Shown one piece after another: positions 48,340 to 59,517 of a stretch of 64,000 nt of DNA. Each line of letters begins with the position of its first letter. Position 1 is the first letter of the stretch. The DNA is taken from positions 28,574,875-28,638,874 of the forward strand of contig OZ024895.1 of assembly GCA_964017195.1 (NCBI GenBank), in the 5' to 3' direction. Source of the stretch: Siderastrea radians. Its lineage: Eukaryota; Cnidaria; Anthozoa; Scleractinia; Rhizangiidae. The translations under genes and the position numbers were made by a program. The notes under the pieces were generated by a model. That model was not told the DNA's origin, did no database searches, and saw only the letters and a list, made by a program, of their open reading frames with translations.

Positions 48340-51300
48340 GTCCAACAGGGAAATGTAGAACGAAGTCTCACGATGCTACGATTTGGATACATGATATGAC
48401 AGAAGAAAAAAGTTTGCGTGTTATTATTTTGCATGTACAATATTCGATCAAAACAACATTATGGGCAAACGGACGATCGGCAAGACCGCATGTCGCTACA
48501 ACACATGCGAAAACATTATATGAAACGGGAATAAGTGAAATCTAAGACAACAGAGGTCTACTACTACATCATACCTGAGCGATCGATCAGTCTTGCTCGG
48601 TGGAAAGATTCGAAAATAAACCTAGAATTTGCTTGTGTCTCTGTCAATGGAACTGTCCTCGTCGCTGATTGGTCAATGCCAGAACCCATTCACATGTGTG
48701 ACATCTACGCGTCGTGCATCGAAACAAGCCGTGAACCAATCAACTATCACGCTTGACTTGAACACACGGAAACTCAAATTGTGAAAATCCCTCCAAATCT
48801 TTAAATTCGATCGAGAGGAAAAATAGCTTTTAGGTGTTCAGATATAAATATTAGGAAAGCGAAGAAGCAAAAATAAAATGTGGACATTGCTATCGCAATC
48901 CGACAATCTGTCAAAGTTTCCAAAAACTGACAATCATAAATTATTCTAGCGACAAACAGCTAAAAAATTATCATATGCCAAACGAGCTTGTCCATCAAAG
49001 AAAGAACAGCTTTTTGTTCCATCGTTTTTGCGTAAGCCATTTTTCTAGTGAGGAAACAGATTGAAAAAATTAAGAAAAGAAAAACTGAATTTTTTTGGAC
49101 ATCGAAATTTCCGTGACAGAATAATTTGCTCCTCCATAAAGCTACCGACACCAGCCGCTTTTACGAACCGCATAAAAGAAAAGTTTAAATGTAAAACAAA
49201 CAGATTAACTTTTTTTCGAGTTGCTGGGTACGATACTCGTGGTTTTGAGCTGCGTTCACACGCTGTGAATATTTGAATAAAAATCGCACGATAATAGCTT
49301 TATCTGGAGTGTGATGTATGCCTCGCATGTCCTCCACTGTGATTTCGAAGTAAATCTCTTGTTAGCGCACGAAAAAGGTTTCAACATCAAGCTAAATCCT
49401 TTTCTTGAACAAAAACGATGAAATTTCTACCGCTAAAAGTCGACAACATACTTCTCGCTACCGTTACAACATAAATAATTTTGTATACAGCAACATTTAT
49501 CAACACAGAATGTTGCCGTTCGGGTGAGGCGATCAATTACCAACTATTTTTAAAATATTGTACGATTTCGAAAAATAATCATAATAACAAAATAAAACAC
49601 GGATCTGTTCTCATTTTATTTATCGTCACCGCGGCGAAGACTTGGAATGGCTCTATGAACACGTATGAAAATACATGTTGTGGAATAATCATGTATACTC
49701 ACCCCGACATGGCTTTCCAAAATCATGTGACGAACTCAAGGCAAGTGAAATAAACCACGGCCGCAAAAATCATCACATGGTCAAATTTCTTTCATTTTTT
49801 CCCTACAACTAGACTTCTACTTGTCGCTTCAGTTTAAATACCTGAAATCAAACACAGAAACCCATTGCAATTGGTCAATTACGCTGAACTTAAATTTAGA
49901 AATGACTGACTCATAACGTGAAGCGAAAACCTGCCACCTACATTAGAGCTTGTTTTGCCGCATTCTATTATTTTACATTTGGAAACTCTATTGTTGAAGA
50001 GGACCATAGCACAAATTCAACATAACACACATCATGCCTATTTTGTTGTTCAAAATAATGGATGAGTTCAGATACCATGATATGCAGTCTCATTTGTCTT
50101 CAAAAACGGTCGCAAAGAAAGCTGTTTCGCTTGACTTAAATTCTATACCCAAGCAAAAATTCAGTGTAACTGCTGAAACTAACAAATCCTGTAAAAAGAA
50201 TATTTCTGAGTTCGAATCACGTTTAATACCCACTGTTTGTTTACACGACATAAAAATTTTAAGAGATACAACAAAAATAAAATTACCTGGATTGCTAAGC
50301 CGTTGAACACTGACTTTCTATAGGAAATCTGTCCTCAATTACCTTCGTTTTATTTAATGCAACTTGAAGGATATGCGGTTACAACATCAGGCAGAGGATT
50401 GAGCTAAAAACTGAAAACAGAATAAATTAAAGCTTACCTTGACCCAGCTTCAATGGGTTTCTTGTTCAGTCAACTTTCAATTGTCTTCAGCTGAAAGTAC
50501 ATGAATAAATTTTGGTTAAATTAAATCGCAATTTTTGGCATCACATCTATCAAGAAGTTTTGCGAAGCTGAACGAAATATTTTCTCATCTCTAGTAAAAT
50601 AAAGCTCTTTTTGTTTGTTGATCAAATAAATTTGTCAAGGTGGGTATGGTTGATTAATAAAGCAAAAAACTTCGACTTATAACTTATTTATAGATTATCT
50701 ATGTTATTGCTTAATATGCAAGTTCAATAAATTCTGCCTTAATTATACTTAGCTCATAACTGTGTGTGGACGTAAAGTGTCAGATGCGTTGCTCATGTAT
50801 AAAAATATCCATGATTTAATTTCATAAATATGCTGTTTTACGTTTTCTGCTCGAACAAACTAGAAGCGGCAAAAGCCCTAGAAAATCGTCAAGTCATGTT
50901 TCTCCATACTAATCATCGCATTAAACAGGACTAAAGAAATTAGGTCCAAACTCGTGAAAAAAGTGGTACGGAGCAAACATTTTTTACCATTTACACAAGT
51001 AAAATTTTGGTAAGGGGTTGGATAAAAGAATCTCATTATAATATCCATGCACGGCCCAGTTGTTGGGAGCTTGCAGGCATTTAGTCACATAAAATATTGA
51101 GTACGGACAGGAGAAGCATTCACACAGCTGAGTGCTTGAACCACAAAAGATGGGTGCGGAGCTCTGCTTTTTCGGTTCTGGTGTCATAACTGCTCATGGC
51201 CCCAAATCGACAAACTACGGACCCGGACCACAGGCACATGGGCGAAAATATGGGGCCCGTATTCGTTCTGGACCCAATTTTCCGATCGTGCAAATGCACC

Positions 51301-51654
51301 TTTCATTTCGAGGCCTTTTAAATACTGAATATCCCAGTTTTTAAAACATAATTTGATCTGTTCAGAGTCCTTTAGCTGAGTCAGGAAGTAGAGATTACAG
51401 TTTCAGAGAACGCAATCTTATTTCCCGAATTCGTGATCTTACGTTTTGTCGTGAAACTTTAACTGAATGTCAGTCGCAAAAAAACGTTCAGCATGAGGAT
51501 AAATTCCGTATATCGGCCTGGGGTAATTGAGGACTTCCCAAAGACATAAGCAAAAAAATCTGTCCAGGGTTCCTTTGAATAAAACAATGGTGTAACAATG
51601 GTGCGAACAAAAAAGTGGGCAAAGAAAAGTCCCTTGACTGCTGCCCTTGACCAC
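48340..51654. other. Intergenic, nothing recognised
   Basis: No reading frame here shows a recognisable family, including the open stretch at 50034-50306. No RNA gene or bounded repeat was found. Confidence 0.45.
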
Positions 51655-51664
51655 TGTTTTGTTT

Positions 51665-51841
51665 AGACTGCTAGCAGTCCCTTTCTGGATAGTCGAGAGG
51701 GCGCGAGAAATAGCCGAGCGAAAAACTGGCGCCAGGAGAAAAAAACGAGAAGAGACTGGGGGAGAGCCCCCTCCGCTCGCTTTTCGCTCGGCTATTTCGC
51801 GCGCCCTCTCGACTATCCAGAAAGGGACTGCTAGCAGTCTA
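51665..51841. mobile_element. Foldback MITE with 10-11 bp target-site duplication
   Basis: The ends are inverted repeats of about 57 bp: gactgctagcagtcccttt, ctggatagtcgagagggcgc, gaaatagccgagcga, mirrored exactly at the right apart from one or two bases. The outermost 14 bases, gactgctagcagtc, are themselves a palindrome. The flanks carry the direct repeat tgttttgttta (51655-51665 and 51842-51852). A duplication of this length suggests a Mutator-like mobilising enzyme. It is non-coding. Confidence 0.85.
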
Positions 51842-52350
51842 TGTTTTGTTTATCCGTTCCGACTTTCCCTCGCCCCATGCACTATCTGCCCCTGGGTCTC
51901 CGAGGATGTATTGGTCCAAACGGAACTGATAAAGCTGTGGTGCTGTGGTGCGGTGTTGTTCAGTTACATTTAAACGTTTAAAACAAGTGCGCAGATAAAC
52001 TTGAGATGGTGTTTTAAAAGGTTCGGGAGTTTCTGAACTAATATACCACGTTTCACTGATGTTTATAGCTACCTACAGGGACACAGAGGAAGTTGCTTGG
52101 GGATAACGCTTTGCCTGCCTTTCCTGTGTACTATTAAAATTGTGAAAATTTGTGCCAGTTGCCTTTTTGTAGAGTATCGGCCAGGAGACTAAGGCCCGAC
52201 AGTAATTGCACGGTATGTTAGTCAACTTTGAACCTCCGTAACTTCACCCGAATTTGCCGGATTTTGACAGCGAAAAAGTCTTTTAAGAGGCATTTTTCCC
52301 ACAATTGTTTTCTTTTAATATAGAGTAGTTGGAGATTTGGCTATGAAAAA

Positions 52351-52381
52351 GATTTTAAATTTCATACAAACTCTTGCAATA

Positions 52382-52447
<66 letters not shown>

Positions 52448-52490
52448 TTTATTTAACGATTTTAAATTTCATACAACTCTTGCAATGAAA
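52351..52490. repeat. (AAT)n tract inside a 29-30 bp direct duplication
   Basis: gattttaaatttcatacaaa with ctcttgcaat occurs on the left (52351-52380) and again on the right (52460-52488) with one base missing. Between them are about 21 aat units followed by aactttatttaac. The layout looks like a retroposed 3' tail with its target-site duplication. Confidence 0.7.
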
Positions 52491-52745
52491 ATATGTTATT
52501 CATACTAGGAGTATTGTAAACTTTGCAAGGACTATTTGAAATCAAGATGCCCCATGTCATGACCTAAGACCTTTTTCTTAAATTTCTTAAATTTGATGTT
52601 TTTATACATGTACATAAATTTTAGCTCTATTTCTAGTTTTGTAGTTTTAGTTTTTTCACAGATGAAGAGCCATCTGGGGGGAGCGTTGCGTGACGCCATT
52701 AAAAACGGCTGCGTAGGAGACTATATTTCAAATGGATACATATAT

Positions 52746-52800
52746 ACTATTATTATTATTATTATTATTATTACTATTATCAGCATTATTATTATTAAAA
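52746..52800. repeat. (ATT)n microsatellite
   Basis: att units with two interruptions. Confidence 0.85.
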
Positions 52801-54150
52801 TTACAAGCAATATGGAAAGTTTTTAATGACCGATTATTTACGGCTTATCGTCTTCGAGGCTAACTTTCGATCATGTGAATGCTACAACTTGTTGTAATAA
52901 AATCATTTTTAATTTCGAAAGTCAGTTGATTTTGAGCGGAGCCACAGAGGATTAAGGAAAACGCGAGTGAGCAGTTAAACTTAAGCTGGTGTTTTGGAGC
53001 TACTTTTAAAATCTATAAAAGTTCCGGAGAAAATTTAACGTCGCACCTAAAATTTAAACCTCAGGAAAAACTGAAGCTATCCGAATTATGTCTGAAAGTT
53101 TAAACTTTTGAAGGATTTTTGTACTCAGTGGGATTTTGTAAGCTTAAATATTGGACATCGTACCAGTAAAACAACCGAAAGTGAAAATCCAAGGCATCTT
53201 CGATGCTATGGAATCTGTTATCTTACTACTTTGGCCGCTTCGCTGGAACTGAATTGTTCGACAATAGATCGCTCATTTTCCAGCATTATAATAACTGGTA
53301 ACTCTTTTGGTTAAAGTCAGTGGTCAATCAGAAACTGTCCGAAAATTCGTCAGGAAATGAAATGGAACAAAGATATTGAAGGCCTAATATTACCATTAAC
53401 CAAAACGGAACTGATCAAAACATAAACGGCGTTCTGCTGCCTATGTCTCGCTCAAACTGTCTTATTTATAGCCCTTCAGGACTTAATTTTACTGTAAGAA
53501 AGTCGAAGACTATGTCACAGGGAAGCAATGATAAATTTATGATTTAACATCTTCGCTCACACAAAAAAATGCCCTAGAACACCAAAAGGGAGACAACGAG
53601 TTAATTTTCTTAAGGAAAGCAAACCATAATAACTTTTTAACGATTAGTGCAAGACTCAACCGCAGAACTTGAAAAAAATGGGCCTAACGTTCTCAATTTG
53701 TAATCCACGATTGGACCCACACTTTTCTGGCCGCGGGTCCGTGGCCAAAGGCACTTATTAATAGCTTCACTTCACTAGTATAGTGTCTTTGAACAAAACT
53801 GGACCATCATTTTTTGGGTGCTACTGCTAATAGTCCATTTACAAGTACCCCACCTGAGCCCCTCCCCTAGATGCACCACAGAACAATACGTCACGTGATC
53901 GATTTGCTTTCACCAACACCTGCTCCAAACTTAGTTTGAACAACACATATCCACATTGTGCATAACATTTTTGTTTTCAAACAAATCCTGAGAATTTGTC
54001 AGCTCTTAAACTATGATCTAACGCGAACTTTGACGATCATTAATTATATTTATGGCCCTAATTTAAATTGACCTGCCTAAAGTTGTTGAGAAAATGTTAC
54101 AAGTTACAATTGCAAGTTTACTGTAGATAAAACAGTTTCAGGCAAGGTAC
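52801..54150. other. Intergenic, nothing recognised
   Basis: No gene or bounded repeat was recognised. Confidence 0.4.
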
Positions 54151-54153
54151 ATA

Positions 54154-55138
54154 CAGTAAAACCTTGTTTATATCTCGAACTCTCAGGGGAAATGGAAAAT
54201 TGTTCGAGATGGGGAGGGGGGGTGGGGTTTGGCATTTTTGACAAAACTGAAGTCCACTAAAACTGATAACTGATCTACCAGTTTTACTTAAAGACCCTCC
54301 TCTGAGGTCTGTATAAACAATATTGGCTATTTATTATACTATTGCTTTAAAGTGTCTGTTCAGTGCAATTAAGGCAATTTGACCATCTTCGGCAGGGTCA
54401 GCTCTCAGGCGAACGACATCGTTGTGGGATGAAGATTCTTCCAATTGAAAAAAATTTAAGATACAAGTCAGTTTTAGCGCAAATAAGTATTTTCCTTGAT
54501 CATTCAGTCAGTCATGATAATTGCAGTTCGAAGCGGGAAACACACGGGGCTCCTCGGATCGTTTCAGTGGAATATTTATTCCGAAGGCCAGAAATTCGAT
54601 GTAAATCGTGAAGTAAAACTAGACTTTTCTCTGGCGAAATGCTAACTCAAACCTTCGTATCCTGGTCGCAAAATTATTTCCTTTTGTTACCTTTTGTTTT
54701 TGAAGGGACAGGCATGACGTTAAGAGTGCCAAAGAAGGTCAGCTAACATTTGCTGAACGCCAACGGCAGCTCGGGAAATTTGGGGGATAAAATTCTATTC
54801 CCTGACATTTTCTATGACTTGAATGTTTAGTTAAAGAAACATAACAGAACAAACTGTGTTAGCTAATATACAAATATCTTTTCAAAAAGACCTACGACGA
54901 TCTGGGTGAACAGGAAACGGCATTTTATGCATTTTGTTCAAATGTTCTCGTTTGGCGCCCCTGACACCTTCCCCGAGACAGCGAGGAACTCAAGATAACC
55001 GAGTTTGAGATAGCTAATATAAATCTAAGGAAAACACGCAGTAAGGGTTTCAGTTCTCGACACCGGGTTTCGAGATCATCAGGGGGTCCGTGGAGTTCTC
55101 CTGTAATTTCGTTTTCAGGTTAGAACATTGGTTTTACA
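54154..55138. mobile_element. Degraded pogo/Tigger-like DNA transposon remnant
   Basis: The left end cagtaaaaccttgtttatat then ctcgaactctcaggg, with ttgttcgagatgggg, and the right part gataaccgagtttgagatag and gggtttcgagatcatc, repeat the (T)TCGAGAT phrase common at the ends of pogo-class elements. A candidate right end is attggttttaca (about 55127-55138), an imperfect complement of the left. No transposase frame was seen. The boundaries are uncertain. Confidence 0.4.
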
Positions 55139-55139
55139 A

Positions 55140-56606
55140 ATTCTCTTCCAAATTATTGGTAACGAAAAGATAATTTTCTAGGTGAATGTTTTGAAAGGTT
55201 TTGCCCACTGTATTGTTTATGAGCTACTTGTGATTTCACTGTAGCGTCGCGAGGAGTTTGTTCGTTAAAATTCAATTGGAGATAGCTTTGAAACATTTAA
55301 GTACCCGTATTTTCAAAACAAAGTTCAGAGAAAAGCAAACAATCCAATCTATATTTTAGCCTTTCATTTCTCTAGAAACAAATGCATGCAAAAATAAAAT
55401 TCAAATCAATCTAATCAACCTGAGAAGCAGGTGCAATGTCCCCATACCCTCTCCGAAGGGAAGTTTTGTTTATTTGCTCTTGAACGGTTACCTAGTAGCG
55501 GCTACGCAGATTACAAGGAAACAATGAAAATTTACTTTATCATCTTTCTCAATTTCCATAATTTGATAGAACGGAAAATATGGCGGGCAGAGTACAGTGC
55601 TGGATGTTCACGTTGTGTATAACGTTACTTTACATAAGAAGAACGTGTCCAAAAATTGTAGAGGGAACACTGAACACGAAAGAGGTACAGAATTAGCCTG
55701 TGTTAATAAGCAATATGCGAAGCACTGCAAAGTCTGAAAAGCTTGCTCACGAGATTTCCCGTCATGTTCTTTCTTTGCCTTCTTTGACAGGACTGGGCTT
55801 TCCTAACTAGATTTTGTTACAAGGATTCCATAGGACAACTGAAATATCATTTTGAGTATCCTTTGGTGAGTTGAATACGTTTTTGTCGAATTTAGCTCAT
55901 TTCCTTGTCGCTGAGTGTACAGTCAACTCGGTCTCGTGTGGCGTCCTGCCAACCCAAACTCGGTCATTACGACAGCATTTGGATTCACTTTGAAATTGTA
56001 ACAAATCAAAACAGAACAAAGGAGAAAGTCTCCCTTTATTTCGAGTTTTTTCCTTTTTTTTTGATCCGACACCAAATTGTGTTGCCCAAGCATTAATGAC
56101 CATATAAATTCAGACGTACGAGAATGTGTGATCGAATCGTGAATCAGCGACTTCATGATATTAATTGAGTGGAACGAGATATTGCTTCGAAATCGAACGC
56201 TTGTTAACAGCTTGTTTGTTTCTTTGTTTACCAGTCATACGCCACGCAGAATATCTTTCTGTATTTTGACACACAGTGGCCAAGAGTATACCCTCAACCA
56301 GGCATGGTAAGATTTGATATTCATGTAAACAAACTTGTGATTACTTAACTTTTGATGCCTACATTTTGGTCATGTTCGGTAAGGTTTCTTGACAGAGGTA
56401 CTTAGTCGAGAGATTCATAAATGGTGAAATTAAATAGCGCACTGATCGAAGTATTCATGACGTGAAAATGTAGGCGGAAGGTTAAATAACACAGGGCTTA
56501 TATAAATCGTCCACTACTGTATTCTGTATTTAGCATATAATTTGTTTTGACTTGAAGTAAAACATCTGTATAATTATGGTGATCGCTACACATGTTAAGG
56601 TCCTTC
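55140..56606. other. Intergenic, nothing recognised
   Basis: Overlapping frames near 55900-56150 lack recognisable motifs. No bounded repeat was found. Confidence 0.4.
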
Positions 56607-56613
56607 ATTGAGC

Positions 56614-57648
56614 CAGGACGTACCTAATCGATGGAAATTGATCATTGGAAAGCTAATCGATTAATCGATAACACTCGATAGTTCTCGATATTTTTCGATT
56701 GATTAGTCAATTTAATCGATTGAAATCGATAATCACAAATTTTTTGTCACATCAATGAAAGTTGATAATGAAAAACGTGAGCCATACTTTAAATCTGATC
56801 TCCTCAGAAAAATGATGAAAGCTGTTCCTGAGGGGGACGTCAAAACTTACCCTCACGTTTACGTTCGAATCGACTTTGAAGATTAAAACGATGCAAGTTC
56901 TTCCTTTAATGCAGATGGAAGGCAAATTTGCTAATTTTCTTTCTCCAGGATCACTTACAGGCAAAATTCCAGCCCAGCAGTCCTATGGCGCTGTACTCTG
57001 TGCTCATCTGTCTGACAGATGTGCTGTACTTACGAGAATTGAATATTGCCAACTAATGTACAAAGCAAAGGATATTTTAAGCGCATTTGCATTCGAGAAT
57101 CGCAGCAAAAATATGCGGAGTCTCTGCCAAAATTAAAAGTGACAGAAAGCTGCAGAAATTGACAAATATTCACCCGTTCTCGCAGAATTTCGAGCGCTAA
57201 CATGGGGACACGCATGACGGCATAACGCGGAGGGTTGTTTAGATTTCTAGGCCGCTTCTGTTCAATCCTTTTAAGTTTTCGAGCAAAATTTAAAATCATG
57301 TGGTCAATCTTCAATAAAGTGTTAAGGGGCTGTTAATTGGATATATGTGGGCTGCTGTTTATTAGTTCTAGTGAGCTGTGATACATTCTAGGGAGGATCA
57401 ACCAGACGCTGAAACTGAACACTTTACGAAAGTGAATAGACACGATCTTCGTCCATTTTTTCAATATTTGTCGATCAAATCAATAAGATCGATAGCCAAT
57501 TACAAAAATCGATCAAAATCGATAATGACAAGAAAGCGAGCGATCGATTTCTATCGATTTCCGATATTAATCGATTGATTAATATCGATTACGATTGATT
57601 ACCATCGATTTTTATCGAGTTTCGAAAATATCGAGTAGGTACGTCCTG
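56614..57648. mobile_element. hAT-like non-autonomous element with ATCGAT-rich ends
   Basis: The terminal inverted repeat is CAGGACGTACCTA on the left and TAGGTACGTCCTG on the right. The flanking heptamers attgagc (56607-56613) and attaagc (57649-57655) differ at one base and are a likely target duplication. Ends beginning CA and 7-8 bp duplications are typical of hAT elements. Both subterminal regions (56627-56740 and 57468-57635) are crowded with ATCGAT/TCGAT motifs, more than twenty in total. The 620-bp centre has no recognisable transposase. The dense subterminal motifs are a plausible transposase-binding array. Confidence 0.65.
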
Positions 57649-57655
57649 ATTAAGC

Positions 57656-58763
57656 ACATTTACAAAACATTGTGGGAGGAAAAACTTTGTTCAATTTCCT
57701 GTGCTGTTATGCCATTACAAATTTTCATGTTTTATTTTTAAGTTGACGAGTCACTGACGTCTTATTTCCTTCTGAGCTTCAAATTACTTTGTTCGCACTT
57801 TGATTTATATAGCTGTTGAAATGTGCTGAACGGTATAATTGGCACATAGTAAAATTATTTTACATAATCATTATATCTTCCTTGAAGGTACCTAAATGTT
57901 TCTGTGGTTTGTTTGTTGTTTATTAAGAAAATTAAATATGGATGCTTGTTAAGGCAACAGAATTTTGAAATTAAAAAAAACAAAACTACTCAAAAATAGT
58001 CAGTGTTAATCATCAACAGAAGTAATATTCTTAACTTCCTACAAATGCACAAGTTTGGACACAAGCTTAGAATTCCTAATTCACATTGAAAACAGCCTTG
58101 ACATAAGCACGACCCTGGCACAATTGCAACACAAGTTTTCAACATTTTTCCCTTGTGATTTATGTCATGAATACAACTTGAATACCAGTACAGGATAATG
58201 CTGATTGTGGCTTTGTGCTCGTTTACGATACTGTCCAAAACCTCGTTCCAGTCACACTGAGAAGCTGCATAAATGGTTTGGCTTTCAGTACAAAAACATT
58301 TGTAACTGCTAACAGTAAAAAATTTTGCTGTACAGTAAAAACAGTTACCATCCCCTCCCCTCCCCCCCCAGAAAAAATGACAAAGTAACAACAGATGTTA
58401 GCAATAATTTTTACTCTAAATGTGTGATGTAAATCGAAGCAGAAAGTTCCAGCCTAAAATAGGACAGTATTTTGCACGTTAGTGGCAAACTTTCATTTCT
58501 GTGTGGATGTAAATGTGAAACATGTAAGCCCACCAGGTGCAGATACCAGCTGGTTATGAAGTACTTATCAACATTTCTTCTTGTATTTTGTCAACTATTT
58601 TATTTTCAAAGGCCAGAAAATTTGTTATGCTAGTGATAAAAAATTTGCAACATCAGATACTAATAAATGATTTTCGTGGCAGTTAATTTCGCCTTTTAGG
58701 CTATCACTAAAAATTTGTGATAATAATTTTTGTCTGTTTAGTGGCATAAAAACAAAAACTACA
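57656..58763. other. Intergenic, nothing recognised
   Basis: An open minus-strand stretch at 57990-58391 shows no family signature and is probably chance. Confidence 0.4.
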
Positions 58764-59517
58764 TAAACCCATTCACTCCCAACCTTTTTCAGAAAAACAA
58801 ACTACCATTTTAAGCAATGATACTGTAATTTGGCTCCTGTCTGCTCAAATCCTGGTCCAAATGTCTATAATTTCCTCCGCAGCATGGTAACTAAATTTCT
58901 CTTCCATTTCCGAGGATGATTGTATATATTTATAAATTGTACATATTATGTAACTTAGATAGGTATTCATATTTTTATTAGTTAGATACTCTGTAATGCG
59001 CTCTTGATCATATTTATGTTAAATAGCGCAATATAAATTAATAAATTATTATTATTATTATGTTTGGCAAATTTGGTTTGCGCGCAATTCCAAAATTTTG
59101 ATGACCGTGCCAGGTCATCTTTCTGGGTTTTAGCACTCAGTCCCGTTGCTTTTGGTTCTCAATATGATTTTTTTTAGTTTGTAGGCCTTTTGATAGTAAT
59201 GTTTTTCTTTGGACTAGAAAAGATTTCACCTATTAGGCTTTCAGGAAAGAGGAAATTTTCAACTAGAAGTGTCAACCTGTGCCAAGGCCAAGTTTTGCAT
59301 CAATTTCACAGGAAACTTAATTGCTTTTTCTTGGTGTAACTCCTGCTCTGTTTTAAGTGAGCACTTCAGTTTAGGTACTTTTTGTTAGAAGTGTGCCTGG
59401 TGCATCAATTGGTTATCAAAAACATCTGCTGTCACTCAAAGTGTTGACGTCACAAACTGAACAAGGATAATGGTCCTTTACGGGCGGTTTTGGGTGGCAC
59501 AGTAGTCAATGGGTTAA
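58764..59517. mobile_element. Possible TTAA-type element containing a retroelement tail
   Basis: The left end TAAA/CCCATTCACTCCCAAC and right end AGTCAATGGG/TTAA are weakly complementary (CCCATT.ACT). Inside, 58990-59062 carries tagcgcaatataaattaata followed by (ATT)n, which resembles the retroelement tail at 42880-43036. The element call is tentative. Confidence 0.35.

Noticed and set aside
57990..58391. An open frame of 133 codons on the minus strand with many Cys.
   Set aside because: No recognisable motif, a poly-G/C tract in its start, and no splice or promoter context.
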